DNA of 5,218 bases from Rhodospirillaceae bacterium. GTDB taxonomy: Bacteria > Pseudomonadota > Alphaproteobacteria > CADEGL01. The notes under the pieces were generated by a model, which was given only the letters and a program-made list of their open reading frames with translations, had not been told where the DNA came from and searched no databases. The DNA is taken from positions 1 to 5,218 of the forward strand of contig JABIRQ010000265.1 of assembly GCA_018699755.1 (NCBI GenBank). Direction: 5' to 3'. Shown one piece after another: positions 1 to 5,218 of this stretch. The first letter of the stretch is position 1, and each line of letters begins with the position of its first letter. The position numbers and the translations under genes were made by a program.

Positions 1-1300
1 CGGACCGGCGGCCGGCGCCGCATTGCTCGGGCTGACCGGCTTCGAAGCCCTGCCGCCCGCGCGCCGCTTGAGCTTGGCGCCGCTCCGCGACCCGATCTCC
101 GGCGAGCATCTGGATGAGGCCCTGGTCGCCTGGTTCCCCGGTCCGCAGAGCTATACCGGCGAGGACATGGCCGAATTCCAGGTCCATGGCGGCCGCGCCG
201 TCGTGGAGGGCGTGCTGGCCGCCTTGGCGCGTCGACCCGAATGCCGACCGGCGGAGGCGGGGGAGTTCACGCGGCGCGCTTTCCTCAATGGCCGCCTCGA
301 CCTGACGGCGGTGGAGGGGATCGCGGACCTGGTGGCGGCCCAGACCGCCGCCCAGCGGCGGCAGGCCTTGCGCCAGGCCGGTGGGGGCCTGGCGGCGCTC
401 TACGAGGGCTGGAGAGCTGCCCTGGTGGATGCCGCGGCGCAATTCGAAGCGGCCATAGATTTTTCCGACGAGGCCGATGTGCCGGCCGCCGCGCTCGCGG
501 AGGGCGATCGGCGGATCGCGGGCCTGGCCGGGGAGATCCGGGCGCATCTGGCGGGAGCGGAGCGGGGCGAGCGCCTGCGCGACGGTATCGTGGTGGCCAT
601 CCTCGGCGCGCCGAATGTCGGCAAGTCGAGCCTGCTGAACCGCTTGGCGGGGCGGGAGGCGGCGATCGTCGCCGAGACCGCGGGGACGACCCGGGATGTG
701 GTGGAAGTTCAAATGGAACTGGATGGCCTGCCGGTGACGATCGCCGACACGGCCGGGCTGCGGGACGCCCGGGACGGGGTCGAAGCCGAGGGTGTCCGAC
801 GGGCCGCGGCGCGCGCCGTGGCGGCGGATGTGAGGCTGGCGGTCTGGGATGCGAGCCGGCCCGAAACCCGCGCGGTTGCCCTCGGCGCATTGGAAAAGGG
901 GGCGGCGGACGGGAGGAGCGTTGCGCTGGTGGTCCGGAACAAGGGCGATCTGGCCGCAGGGCCCGGCGGGCCACCCATGGCGGTGCCGGGCGAGCCGGCC
1001 GATGAGGTGACGGTGTCAGCCCGGTCCGGGGCGGGGATGGATGCACTCATGACGGCCTTGATGGCGGCGGCCGCGCGGCTCGCCGGGGACGGGCGGGCCG
1101 CGGTGCCGACCCGGCTGCGCCACAGACTCGCTCTGGAGGCTTGTCTGACGGCCCTCGACCGGGTGGCGGAGGCGGGCTTGCCGGAGCTTCAGGCCGAGGA
1201 CGTCCGCCTGGCCTCGCAGGCGTTGGGGCGCCTGACGGGGCGGGTCGATGTCGAGGAAGTCCTGGATCGGATCTTTGCCGATTTCTGCATCGGGAAGTGA
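1..1300 (+). CDS. mnmE: tRNA uridine-5-carboxymethylaminomethyl(34) synthesis GTPase MnmE, 5'-truncated by window edge
   Basis: MnmE (TrmE) is a cytoplasmic GTPase that works with MnmG to modify C5 of U34 in tRNAs reading two-fold degenerate codons, using a folate-derived one-carbon unit. The reading frame is already open at the left edge (first full codon at base 2), so the start is outside; against remembered E. coli MnmE about 25 N-terminal residues are missing. About 432 residues are visible. Numbering from base 2, the folate-binding N domain is followed by a helical region split by the G domain: P-loop GAPNVGKSS at about 202-210 (its Asn matches the potassium-coordinating Asn of the family), GTTRD switch I, DTAG at 249-252, a Glu at 261 matching the catalytic E. 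coli Glu282, NKGD at about 313, and SARSG. The protein ends in FCIGK, the invariant C-terminus containing the functional Cys. The TGA is at 1298-1300, and the first parS begins two bases later. No clear terminator follows. Identification is very secure. Confidence 0.98.
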   Translation, partial: GPAAGAALLGLTGFEALPPARRLSLAPLRDPISGEHLDEALVAWFPGPQSYTGEDMAEFQVHGGRAVVEGVLAALARRPECRPAEAGEFTRRAFLNGRLDLTAVEGIADLVAAQTAAQRRQALRQAGGGLAALYEGWRAALVDAAAQFEAAIDFSDEADVPAAALAEGDRRIAGLAGEIRAHLAGAERGERLRDGIVVAILGAPNVGKSSLLNRLAGREAAIVAETAGTTRDVVEVQMELDGLPVTIADTAGLRDARDGVEAEGVRRAAARAVAADVRLAVWDASRPETRAVALGALEKGAADGRSVALVVRNKGDLAAGPGGPPMAVPGEPADEVTVSARSGAGMDALMTALMAAAARLAGDGRAAVPTRLRHRLALEACLTALDRVAEAGLPELQAEDVRLASQALGRLTGRVDVEEVLDRIFADFCIGK

Positions 1301-1302
1301 AA

Positions 1303-1318
1303 TGTTTCACGTGAAACC
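1303..1318. promoter_or_regulatory. parS site 1 (ParB loading site)
   Basis: TGTTTCACGTGAAACC matches the widely conserved chromosomal parS consensus TGTTTCACGTGAAACA at 15 of 16 positions, and its inner 14 bases (1304-1317) form a perfect palindrome. Chromosomal ParB proteins bind this sequence through a helix-turn-helix domain and then, with CTP, close into a sliding clamp. The partition genes parA and parB lie in the same cluster about 2.6 kb downstream, which supports a real partition site. It begins two bases after the mnmE stop codon. Confidence 0.93.
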
Positions 1319-1337
1319 GCGGCGGCGGTCGCGCGGG

Positions 1338-1355
1338 TTGTTTCACGTGAAACAA
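1338..1355. promoter_or_regulatory. parS site 2 (ParB loading site, perfect consensus)
   Basis: TTGTTTCACGTGAAACAA is a perfect 18-bp palindrome containing the full 16-bp parS consensus (1339-1354). Its centre is 36 bp from the centre of parS site 1, about 3.4 helical turns, so the two sites face roughly opposite sides of the helix. It lies 25 bp upstream of the -35 element of the predicted mnmG promoter. With its perfect match it is likely the stronger of the two sites; that ranking is inference. Confidence 0.95.
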
Positions 1356-1380
1356 TAGCCGAGCCGCCTAGGTCGGCGCT

Positions 1381-1409
1381 TTGACACCGATCCCGGCCAG
1401 ACCTAGATT
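1381..1409 (+). promoter_or_regulatory. Predicted sigma70-type promoter of mnmG-rsmG-parA-parB
   Basis: A perfect TTGACA -35 box at 1381-1386 is followed by a 17-bp spacer and TAGATT at 1404-1409 (4 of 6 to TATAAT). The stretch CCTAGATT at 1402-1409 also resembles the GCTANAWC -10 pattern I recall for the Caulobacter housekeeping sigma factor. Transcription would start about 7 bases after the -10 box, near 1416, which is the first base of the mnmG ATG, so the message would be leaderless or nearly so. The lack of a Shine-Dalgarno sequence before that ATG agrees. Not experimentally shown. Confidence 0.62.
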
Positions 1410-1415
1410 GCGGCC

Positions 1416-3296
1416 ATGACCGAACGGACCACGAATTCCTGGGATGTCGCCGTTGTCGGGGGCGGCCATGCGGGCTGCGAGGCGGCGGCGGCCGCGGCGC
1501 GGCTGGGCGCCCGCACGGTGCTGATCACCCACCGGCTGGACCGCATCGGCGAGATGTCCTGCAATCCCGCGATCGGGGGCCTAGCCAAGGGCCATCTCGT
1601 GCGCGAGATCGACGCGCTCGACGGGCTGATGGCCCGGGCCATCGATCGGGCCGGGATCCAGTTCCGCATCCTGAATCGCAGCAAGGGCCCGGCCGTGCGG
1701 GGCCCACGCGCCCAGGCCGACCGGGCATTGTACCGCGTGGCCATGGCCGATCTTCTGGGCGCGATCCCCGACCTCACCTTGCGGGCCGGCGCGGTGGAGG
1801 ATCTGGCGTTCGAGCCGTCCGGCCGGATCGCTGGCGTCGTCCTGGAGAACGGCGAAACCGTCTCCTGCGGCGCGGTCGTTCTGACCACCGGCACCTTTCT
1901 CAACGGCCGAATCCATATCGGCACCGAACAGCGCCCGGCCGGCCGCGTCGGCGATCCGCCGAGCACCGGACTGGCCCAAACCCTGGCCCGCCTGGGTCTG
2001 CGTCTGGGCCGGCTCAAGACCGGCACGCCGCCGCGGCTCGACGGCCGGACCATCGATTGGCACGGCTTGGACCGCCAGCCGGGCGATTCCCCGCCGACCC
2101 CGTTTTCCTTCCTGACCGACCGGATCGAGACGCCCCAGATCGACTGCCATCTCACCGAGACGAATGCGCGGACCCATGCCTTGATCCGCGCCAATCTCGC
2201 CGCTTCGCCGATGTATTCCGGCCAGATCGAGGGGATCGGCCCCCGCTACTGCCCGTCCATCGAGGACAAGGTTGTCCGCTTCGCCGACCGGTCCCGGCAC
2301 CAGATCTTCCTAGAGCCCGAGGGGTTGGAGGATTCCACGGTCTATCCCAACGGCATTTCGACCTCGCTGCCGGAGGCCGTCCAGCGCGCCATGGTCGCGA
2401 CCATTCCGGGCCTCGAACAGGCCCGCATGATTCGCCCCGGCTACGCCGTCGAATACGATTTCGTCGACCCGCGGGAGCTGGGCCCGAGCCTGGAAACAAA
2501 GGCGGCGCCCGGGCTTTTCCTCGCCGGACAGATCAACGGCACGACCGGATACGAGGAAGCCGCCGCCCAGGGCCTCGTCGCCGGCCTCAACGCCGCCCGC
2601 CGGGCCGGCGGGGAAGACGGTCACGCCTTCGACCGGGCGGAGGGCTATCTTGGCGTTCTGATCGACGATCTGGTGACGCGCGGCACGGAGGAGCCGTACC
2701 GCATGTTCACGTCACGCTCGGAATACCGCCTGCGCCTCCGCGCCGACAACGCCGATCTGCGCTTGACGCCGCGGGGCATCGCGCTGGGCCTGGTCGGTGG
2801 CGCGCGCCAACGGGCCTTCGAAGCGCGCCGGGACGCGGTGGCGCGCGCAATGACCCTGGGCCAGAGGCTTTCTGCGTCGCCGGACCGCTTGTTCAAGGCG
2901 GGGTATGCGGTCAATCAGGATGGCGTCGTGCGCAGCGCCTTCGATCTTCTGGCCCATCCCGGAATGACGCTCGAGCGCCTCGCCAAGCTTTGGCCCGCAC
3001 TCGCCGCACTCCCCGCCCATGCGGCCGAGCAGCTTGCGGTCGAAGCCCGTTATGCGCCGTATATCCGCCGCCAGGAGGCGGATATTGCGGCCTATCGGCG
3101 GGATGAGGCGTTGCGCCTGGCGCCGGACCTGGACTATGGCGCGATCGCCGGGCTGTCGAACGAGGCCCGGGAGAAGCTCTCGGCGGTCCGTCCGACGACC
3201 TTGGGTGCGGCCGGCCGCATTCCCGGCCTGCCGGCGGCCTCGCTGACCACGCTCCTGCGCCATGTGAGGCGGCCGGCGGCACCGGTCAGGCCATGA
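1416..3296 (+). CDS. mnmG: tRNA uridine-5-carboxymethylaminomethyl(34) synthesis enzyme MnmG (GidA)
   Basis: MnmG is the FAD- and NADH-dependent partner of MnmE in the cytoplasmic complex that builds the aminomethyl-type group on wobble U34. The 626 residues compare with 629 in E. coli. Visible landmarks: FAD-binding Rossmann loop GGGHAG at 15-20, SCNPAIGG with Cys49 (E. coli Cys47 equivalent), GTFLNG at 159-164, PRYCPSIED with Cys279 (E. coli Cys277 equivalent), GQINGTTGYEEAAAQG at 371-386, FTSRSEYRL from 431, and a C-terminal helical domain with SGLSNE, the region known to contact MnmE. Both catalytic cysteines are present. The ATG at 1416 is well supported: an in-frame TAG lies 12 bases upstream (1404-1406), and the Rossmann loop is at the usual distance from the N-terminus. 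No Shine-Dalgarno sequence precedes it, matching the predicted leaderless transcript. The TGA overlaps the rsmG ATG by four bases. Separation from mnmE by the parS pair probably gives it its own promoter. Confidence 0.98.
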   Translation: MTERTTNSWDVAVVGGGHAGCEAAAAAARLGARTVLITHRLDRIGEMSCNPAIGGLAKGHLVREIDALDGLMARAIDRAGIQFRILNRSKGPAVRGPRAQADRALYRVAMADLLGAIPDLTLRAGAVEDLAFEPSGRIAGVVLENGETVSCGAVVLTTGTFLNGRIHIGTEQRPAGRVGDPPSTGLAQTLARLGLRLGRLKTGTPPRLDGRTIDWHGLDRQPGDSPPTPFSFLTDRIETPQIDCHLTETNARTHALIRANLAASPMYSGQIEGIGPRYCPSIEDKVVRFADRSRHQIFLEPEGLEDSTVYPNGISTSLPEAVQRAMVATIPGLEQARMIRPGYAVEYDFVDPRELGPSLETKAAPGLFLAGQINGTTGYEEAAAQGLVAGLNAARRAGGEDGHAFDRAEGYLGVLIDDLVTRGTEEPYRMFTSRSEYRLRLRADNADLRLTPRGIALGLVGGARQRAFEARRDAVARAMTLGQRLSASPDRLFKAGYAVNQDGVVRSAFDLLAHPGMTLERLAKLWPALAALPAHAAEQLAVEARYAPYIRRQEADIAAYRRDEALRLAPDLDYGAIAGLSNEAREKLSAVRPTTLGAAGRIPGLPAASLTTLLRHVRRPAAPVRP

Positions 3297-3940
3297 GCGG
3301 GGCGCCGTCTGCGTCAATGACATCTCCGGAATTTCAAGAGGTTATGGGCGTTTCACATGAAACGACGCAGCGCCTCGAAAGCTATCTGGCCTTGCTTGTC
3401 GAATGGAACCGGGCGGTTGGTCTCGTCTCAAGACATAGTCTTGAAGATCCCTGGCGCCGCCATATGTTGGATTGTGCTCAGCTCATCAAGCACCTGAATC
3501 CCGGGCAAGACCGGCCCATCGTCGATATTGGCAGCGGCGCAGGCCTGCCGGGATTGATCCTGAGCGTCCTTGGATGCCCCGACGTGCATGTGATCGAAGC
3601 CAACGGGCGAAAAGTGGCCTTTTTGCGCGAGGCGGCGCGACGTCTGGCCATCGCGCCGGCCATTCATGCCGAGCGAATTGAAGCGATGGCGCCGTTCCCG
3701 GCCGCCATCGTGACCGCCCGCGCGGTCGCGCCGGTCGATAGGCTAATTGCCTTGGCCCGGCCGTTTCTTACAAGCGATAGCCGTTGCCTGTTCCTCAAGG
3801 GACAAGATGTGGCGGGTGAATTGACGCAAGCCGAGAAAAGGTGGAGAATGCGAAGCCGTCGGATACCCAGTCTATCGGACCCCGAGGGAACGGTCCTCGA
3901 GATACGGCTGCCGAACCTGGACAGGACGCCCGGCCCATGA
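3293..3940 (+). CDS. rsmG: 16S rRNA (guanine(527)-N7)-methyltransferase RsmG (GidB)
   Basis: RsmG transfers a methyl group from S-adenosylmethionine to N7 of G527 in the 530 loop of 16S rRNA; loss of it gives low-level streptomycin resistance in several bacteria. The 215 residues are close to the 207 of E. coli. Motifs: an N-terminal helical part with WNRAVGLVSR and RRHMLDCAQL, the SAM-binding loop VDIGSGAGLPG at 77-87, FLREAARRL, TARAVAP at 141-147 and FLKGQD at 167-172. The start at 3293 overlaps the mnmG stop as ATGA, suggesting translational coupling; ATGs at 3317 (Met9) and 3344 (Met18) are alternatives. The first is preferred because relatives, as I remember them, carry a similar stretch before the VSRET-like motif, and the AAGAGG before Met18 is only two bases away, too close for a normal ribosome site. 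Residues 20-24 (VSHET) are encoded by a parS-like sequence. Base composition is lower in GC than the flanking genes (about 61% by hand count over 3361-3900). Confidence 0.97.
   Translation: MSGAPSASMTSPEFQEVMGVSHETTQRLESYLALLVEWNRAVGLVSRHSLEDPWRRHMLDCAQLIKHLNPGQDRPIVDIGSGAGLPGLILSVLGCPDVHVIEANGRKVAFLREAARRLAIAPAIHAERIEAMAPFPAAIVTARAVAPVDRLIALARPFLTSDSRCLFLKGQDVAGELTQAEKRWRMRSRRIPSLSDPEGTVLEIRLPNLDRTPGP
3349..3364. promoter_or_regulatory. parS-like site inside rsmG (one central mismatch)
   Basis: CGTTTCACATGAAACG contains GTTTCACATGAAAC (3350-3363), which differs from the 14-bp parS core only by A instead of G at 3357, breaking the central CpG of CACGTG. It lies in frame in rsmG codons 20-24. 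The arms are intact, so weak ParB binding is possible, but loss of the central CG step may abolish it. Whether this is a working third site or a decayed one cannot be told from sequence. Confidence 0.5.
3821..3849 (+). promoter_or_regulatory. Weak candidate internal promoter for parAB
   Basis: TTGACG at 3821-3826 (a -35 form common in alphaproteobacteria), a 17-bp spacer and GAGAAT at 3844-3849 (4 of 6 to TATAAT) lie within the 3' part of rsmG. A start near 3856 would give parA a leader of about 80 bases. The bases also encode the conserved ELTQAEKRWRM segment of RsmG, so the match may be due to coding constraint. Low confidence. Confidence 0.22.
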
Positions 3941-4788
3941 CGATCCGACCCAAGATCCCGATGCCTTCCGACCAATCGCCGGAACCGGTGAGCGAAGCGC
4001 TCCTGGAGCACCGGACGAAAATCGTGGCCGTGGCGAACCAGAAAGGCGGCGTCGGCAAGACCACCACCGCGGTCAACCTGGGCACCGCCCTGGCGGCTGT
4101 GGGAAAGACGGTCCTGATCGTCGACCTCGATCCCCAAGGCAATGCCAGCACCGGGTTCGGCATCGAATCCGCGGCGCGACACCAGACCAGCTATCAGGTC
4201 GTTCTGGGCGATACGCCCGTTGCGGCCGCCACCGTTTCCAGTCCGGTTCCCGGCCTTCGCGTGGTGCCGTCCTCCGTGGATCTCTCCGCCGCTGAGCTCG
4301 ATCTTGCCGATATGCCGCGGCGCGAGTTCCGCCTCCGCGCCGCGCTGGAGGCCGTTCACGATCGCTACGATTACATTCTGATCGATTGCCCGCCGGCGCT
4401 TGGGCTCCTCACGCTCAACGCTTTGGTTGCCGCGGATTCCGTTCTGGTTCCCCTGCAGTGTGAATTCTATGCGCTGGAGGGGTTGAGCCATCTGTTGCGC
4501 ACGGTCGAGCTGGTCAAACGGGCTTTCAATCCCGCCCTTGAGATTCAAGGGGTGGTGTTGACCATGTTCGACAAACGCAACAACTTGTGTGAAATGGTCG
4601 CGAGCGATGTCCGCCAGCATCTCGGCGAGAAAGTCTATCGCACGGTCATTCCGCGCAATGTCAGGGTTTCCGAAGCGCCGTCCCACGGCAAGCCGGTCCT
4701 GCTCTACGACCACAACTGCCCCGGCGCACAGGCCTATATCCATCTGGCCGGAGAGGTGCTGCGCCGCGATCGGGCGGCCGCCCCGTGA
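3937..4788 (+). CDS. parA: Chromosome partitioning ATPase ParA (Soj family)
   Basis: ParA is a deviant-Walker ATPase that binds nucleoid DNA non-specifically as an ATP-bound dimer; ParB at parS stimulates its ATPase, and the resulting gradient moves sister origins apart. From the ATG at 3937 it has 283 residues. Motifs: deviant Walker A KGGVGKTT at 36-43 with signature Lys36 and Lys41, DLDPQGNAS at 63-71, the DCPP segment at 150-153, PLQCEFYALEG from 172, and the C-terminal RNVRVSEAPSHGKPV segment of chromosomal ParA proteins. The start at 3937 overlaps the rsmG stop as ATGA, with AGGA ten bases upstream; ATG 3961 (Met9) is an alternative that would give 275 residues. A longer in-frame start at 3841 would overlap rsmG by 100 bases and add an unconserved tail, so it is rejected. 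The first 27 residues are Pro- and charge-rich and look unstructured. The absence of a helix-turn-helix N-domain marks it as chromosomal rather than plasmid type Ia. Confidence 0.97.
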   Translation: MTIRPKIPMPSDQSPEPVSEALLEHRTKIVAVANQKGGVGKTTTAVNLGTALAAVGKTVLIVDLDPQGNASTGFGIESAARHQTSYQVVLGDTPVAAATVSSPVPGLRVVPSSVDLSAAELDLADMPRREFRLRAALEAVHDRYDYILIDCPPALGLLTLNALVAADSVLVPLQCEFYALEGLSHLLRTVELVKRAFNPALEIQGVVLTMFDKRNNLCEMVASDVRQHLGEKVYRTVIPRNVRVSEAPSHGKPVLLYDHNCPGAQAYIHLAGEVLRRDRAAAP

Positions 4789-5218
4789 CGGATTCGAACG
4801 AAGGTCGCCGCCGCAATCTCGGCCGGGGATTGAGCGCGCTTCTGGGTGACTCCGGCGACGACTATTCGCAACTCGACCGGGTGCGCGGGACCAAGGCCGT
4901 CCCGGTCGAACAGCTTCGACCCGGAAAGTTCCAGCCCCGCCGCCATTTCTCGCCCGAGGATATGGAGGCGCTCGTCGCCTCCGTGCGAGAAAAGGGCATT
5001 CTTCAACCCATTCTGGTTCGCCGCGACACGTCCGACCCAAACCGTTACGAGATCATCGCCGGCGAACGCCGCTGGCGCGCCGCGCAGGCGGCCCAGCTCC
5101 ATGAGATTCCGGTTCTGGTGCGCGACCTCAGCGACAGCGATGCCCTCGAAGTCGCGCTGATCGAGAACGTCCAACGCCAAGACCTCTCGCCCCTCGAGGA
5201 GGCGGAAGGCTATCGCCG
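4785..5218 (+). CDS. parB: Chromosome partitioning protein ParB (Spo0J family), 3'-truncated by window edge
   Basis: ParB binds parS and hydrolyses CTP while closing into a clamp that spreads along DNA; it also triggers ParA ATP hydrolysis. Only the first 144 codons are present, out of roughly 280-300 usual for the family. The proposed start is GTG at 4785, overlapping the parA stop as GTGA; it places the conserved N-terminal ParA-stimulating peptide RRRNLGRGLSALLGD at 8-22. Then come FQPRRHF at 49-55, EKGILQPILVR, the CTP-binding GERRWRAAQ at 93-101 (matching Gly77/Arg79/Arg80 of B. subtilis ParB) and ENVQRQDLSP at 127-136. These are the three CTP-contact motifs of the N-terminal domain, all intact. 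The helix-turn-helix parS reader and the C-terminal dimerisation domain lie past the window. No clear Shine-Dalgarno sequence is seen, so translation is probably coupled to parA. Together with the parS sites it forms a complete ParABS system apart from the truncation. Confidence 0.96.
   Translation, partial: MTDSNEGRRRNLGRGLSALLGDSGDDYSQLDRVRGTKAVPVEQLRPGKFQPRRHFSPEDMEALVASVREKGILQPILVRRDTSDPNRYEIIAGERRWRAAQAAQLHEIPVLVRDLSDSDALEVALIENVQRQDLSPLEEAEGYR

Noticed and set aside
1358..1382. Stem-loop GCCGA/TCGGC followed by GCTTT as a terminator of mnmE
   Set aside because: Only a 5-bp perfect stem with a 10-base loop and three T residues, and it runs into the -35 box; too weak to call.
1628..1643. 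16-bp perfect palindrome GATGGCCCGGGCCATC in mnmG
   Set aside because: Encodes a conserved Met-Ala-Arg-Ala-Ile stretch in GC-rich DNA and is not a known binding site; plausible by chance.
1403..2300. Long minus-strand open frames opposite the 5' part of mnmG
   Set aside because: Shadows of the mnmG codons; low-complexity Arg/Pro/Ser composition and no family motif.
2704..2715. TGTTCACGTCAC resembling parS
   Set aside because: The right arm does not match (GTCAC instead of GTGAAAC); it encodes the conserved MFTSR segment of MnmG.
3061..3085. Perfect 9-bp inverted repeat ATATCCGCC/GGCGGATAT with a 7-base loop inside mnmG
   Set aside because: A rough estimate for DNA of this GC content over 5 kb and several loop sizes gives about one such hairpin by chance, and it encodes the conserved YIRRQEADI segment.
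2057..3106. 349-codon plus-strand frame within mnmG in another phase
   Set aside because: Overlaps fully conserved mnmG codons, has Arg/Pro/Gly-rich composition and no motif.
3841..3936. Upstream ATG extending parA by 32 residues
   Set aside because: It would overlap rsmG by 100 bases and adds a tail not expected for chromosomal ParA. The ATGA overlap at 3937 fits the pattern of the other junctions.
3664..5040. 458-codon open frame on the minus strand opposite rsmG, parA and parB
   Set aside because: It lies antisense to clearly conserved genes. The translation is rich in Arg, Gly and Ala with no recognisable domain, as expected for a shadow frame in GC-rich DNA.
1..5218. Search for a novel defence, mobile or RNA-based system, CRISPR array, tRNA or insertion sequence
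   Set aside because: All but the 115-bp gap at 1301-1415 is covered by five recognised conserved genes, and that gap is explained by two parS sites and a promoter. No repeats, RNA genes or mobile-element signs were seen.

Overview
The window is a GC-rich chromosomal segment with the gene order mnmE (5' end cut off) - parS pair - mnmG - rsmG - parA - parB (3' end cut off), all on the + strand. This order, parS sites of the TGTTTCACGTGAAACA type, and the protein sequences fit an alphaproteobacterium, possibly of the Rhodospirillales. The assignment rests on gene order, base composition and remembered family sequences; no search was run. In alphaproteobacteria this cluster usually lies near the chromosomal replication origin, but no origin is visible here.

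Layout: 1-1300 holds mnmE without roughly its first 25 codons. The 115-bp gap 1301-1415 holds two parS sites and a good sigma70-type promoter whose predicted start falls on or beside the mnmG ATG. mnmG (1416-3296), rsmG (3293-3940), parA (3937-4788) and parB (4785 to the window end) follow as a tightly packed unit. Every junction is a 4-base start/stop overlap (ATGA, ATGA, GTGA). A third, one-base-off parS-like palindrome lies inside the rsmG coding sequence near its 5' end.

Function: MnmE and MnmG form the complex that installs the (carboxymethyl)aminomethyl group on U34 of certain tRNAs. RsmG methylates G527 of 16S rRNA. ParA, ParB and parS form the chromosome partition system: ParB loads at parS as a CTP-dependent clamp and ParA ATPase moves the complex. 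Translation-fidelity genes and the segregation system thus share one transcription unit, with the ParB loading sites just upstream of its promoter.

I found no undescribed multi-gene system. The points most worth a second look are regulatory or architectural: the rsmG-embedded parS-like site with an Arg-to-His codon difference from the usual motif, the probably leaderless mnmG transcript, and the closeness of parS to that promoter.
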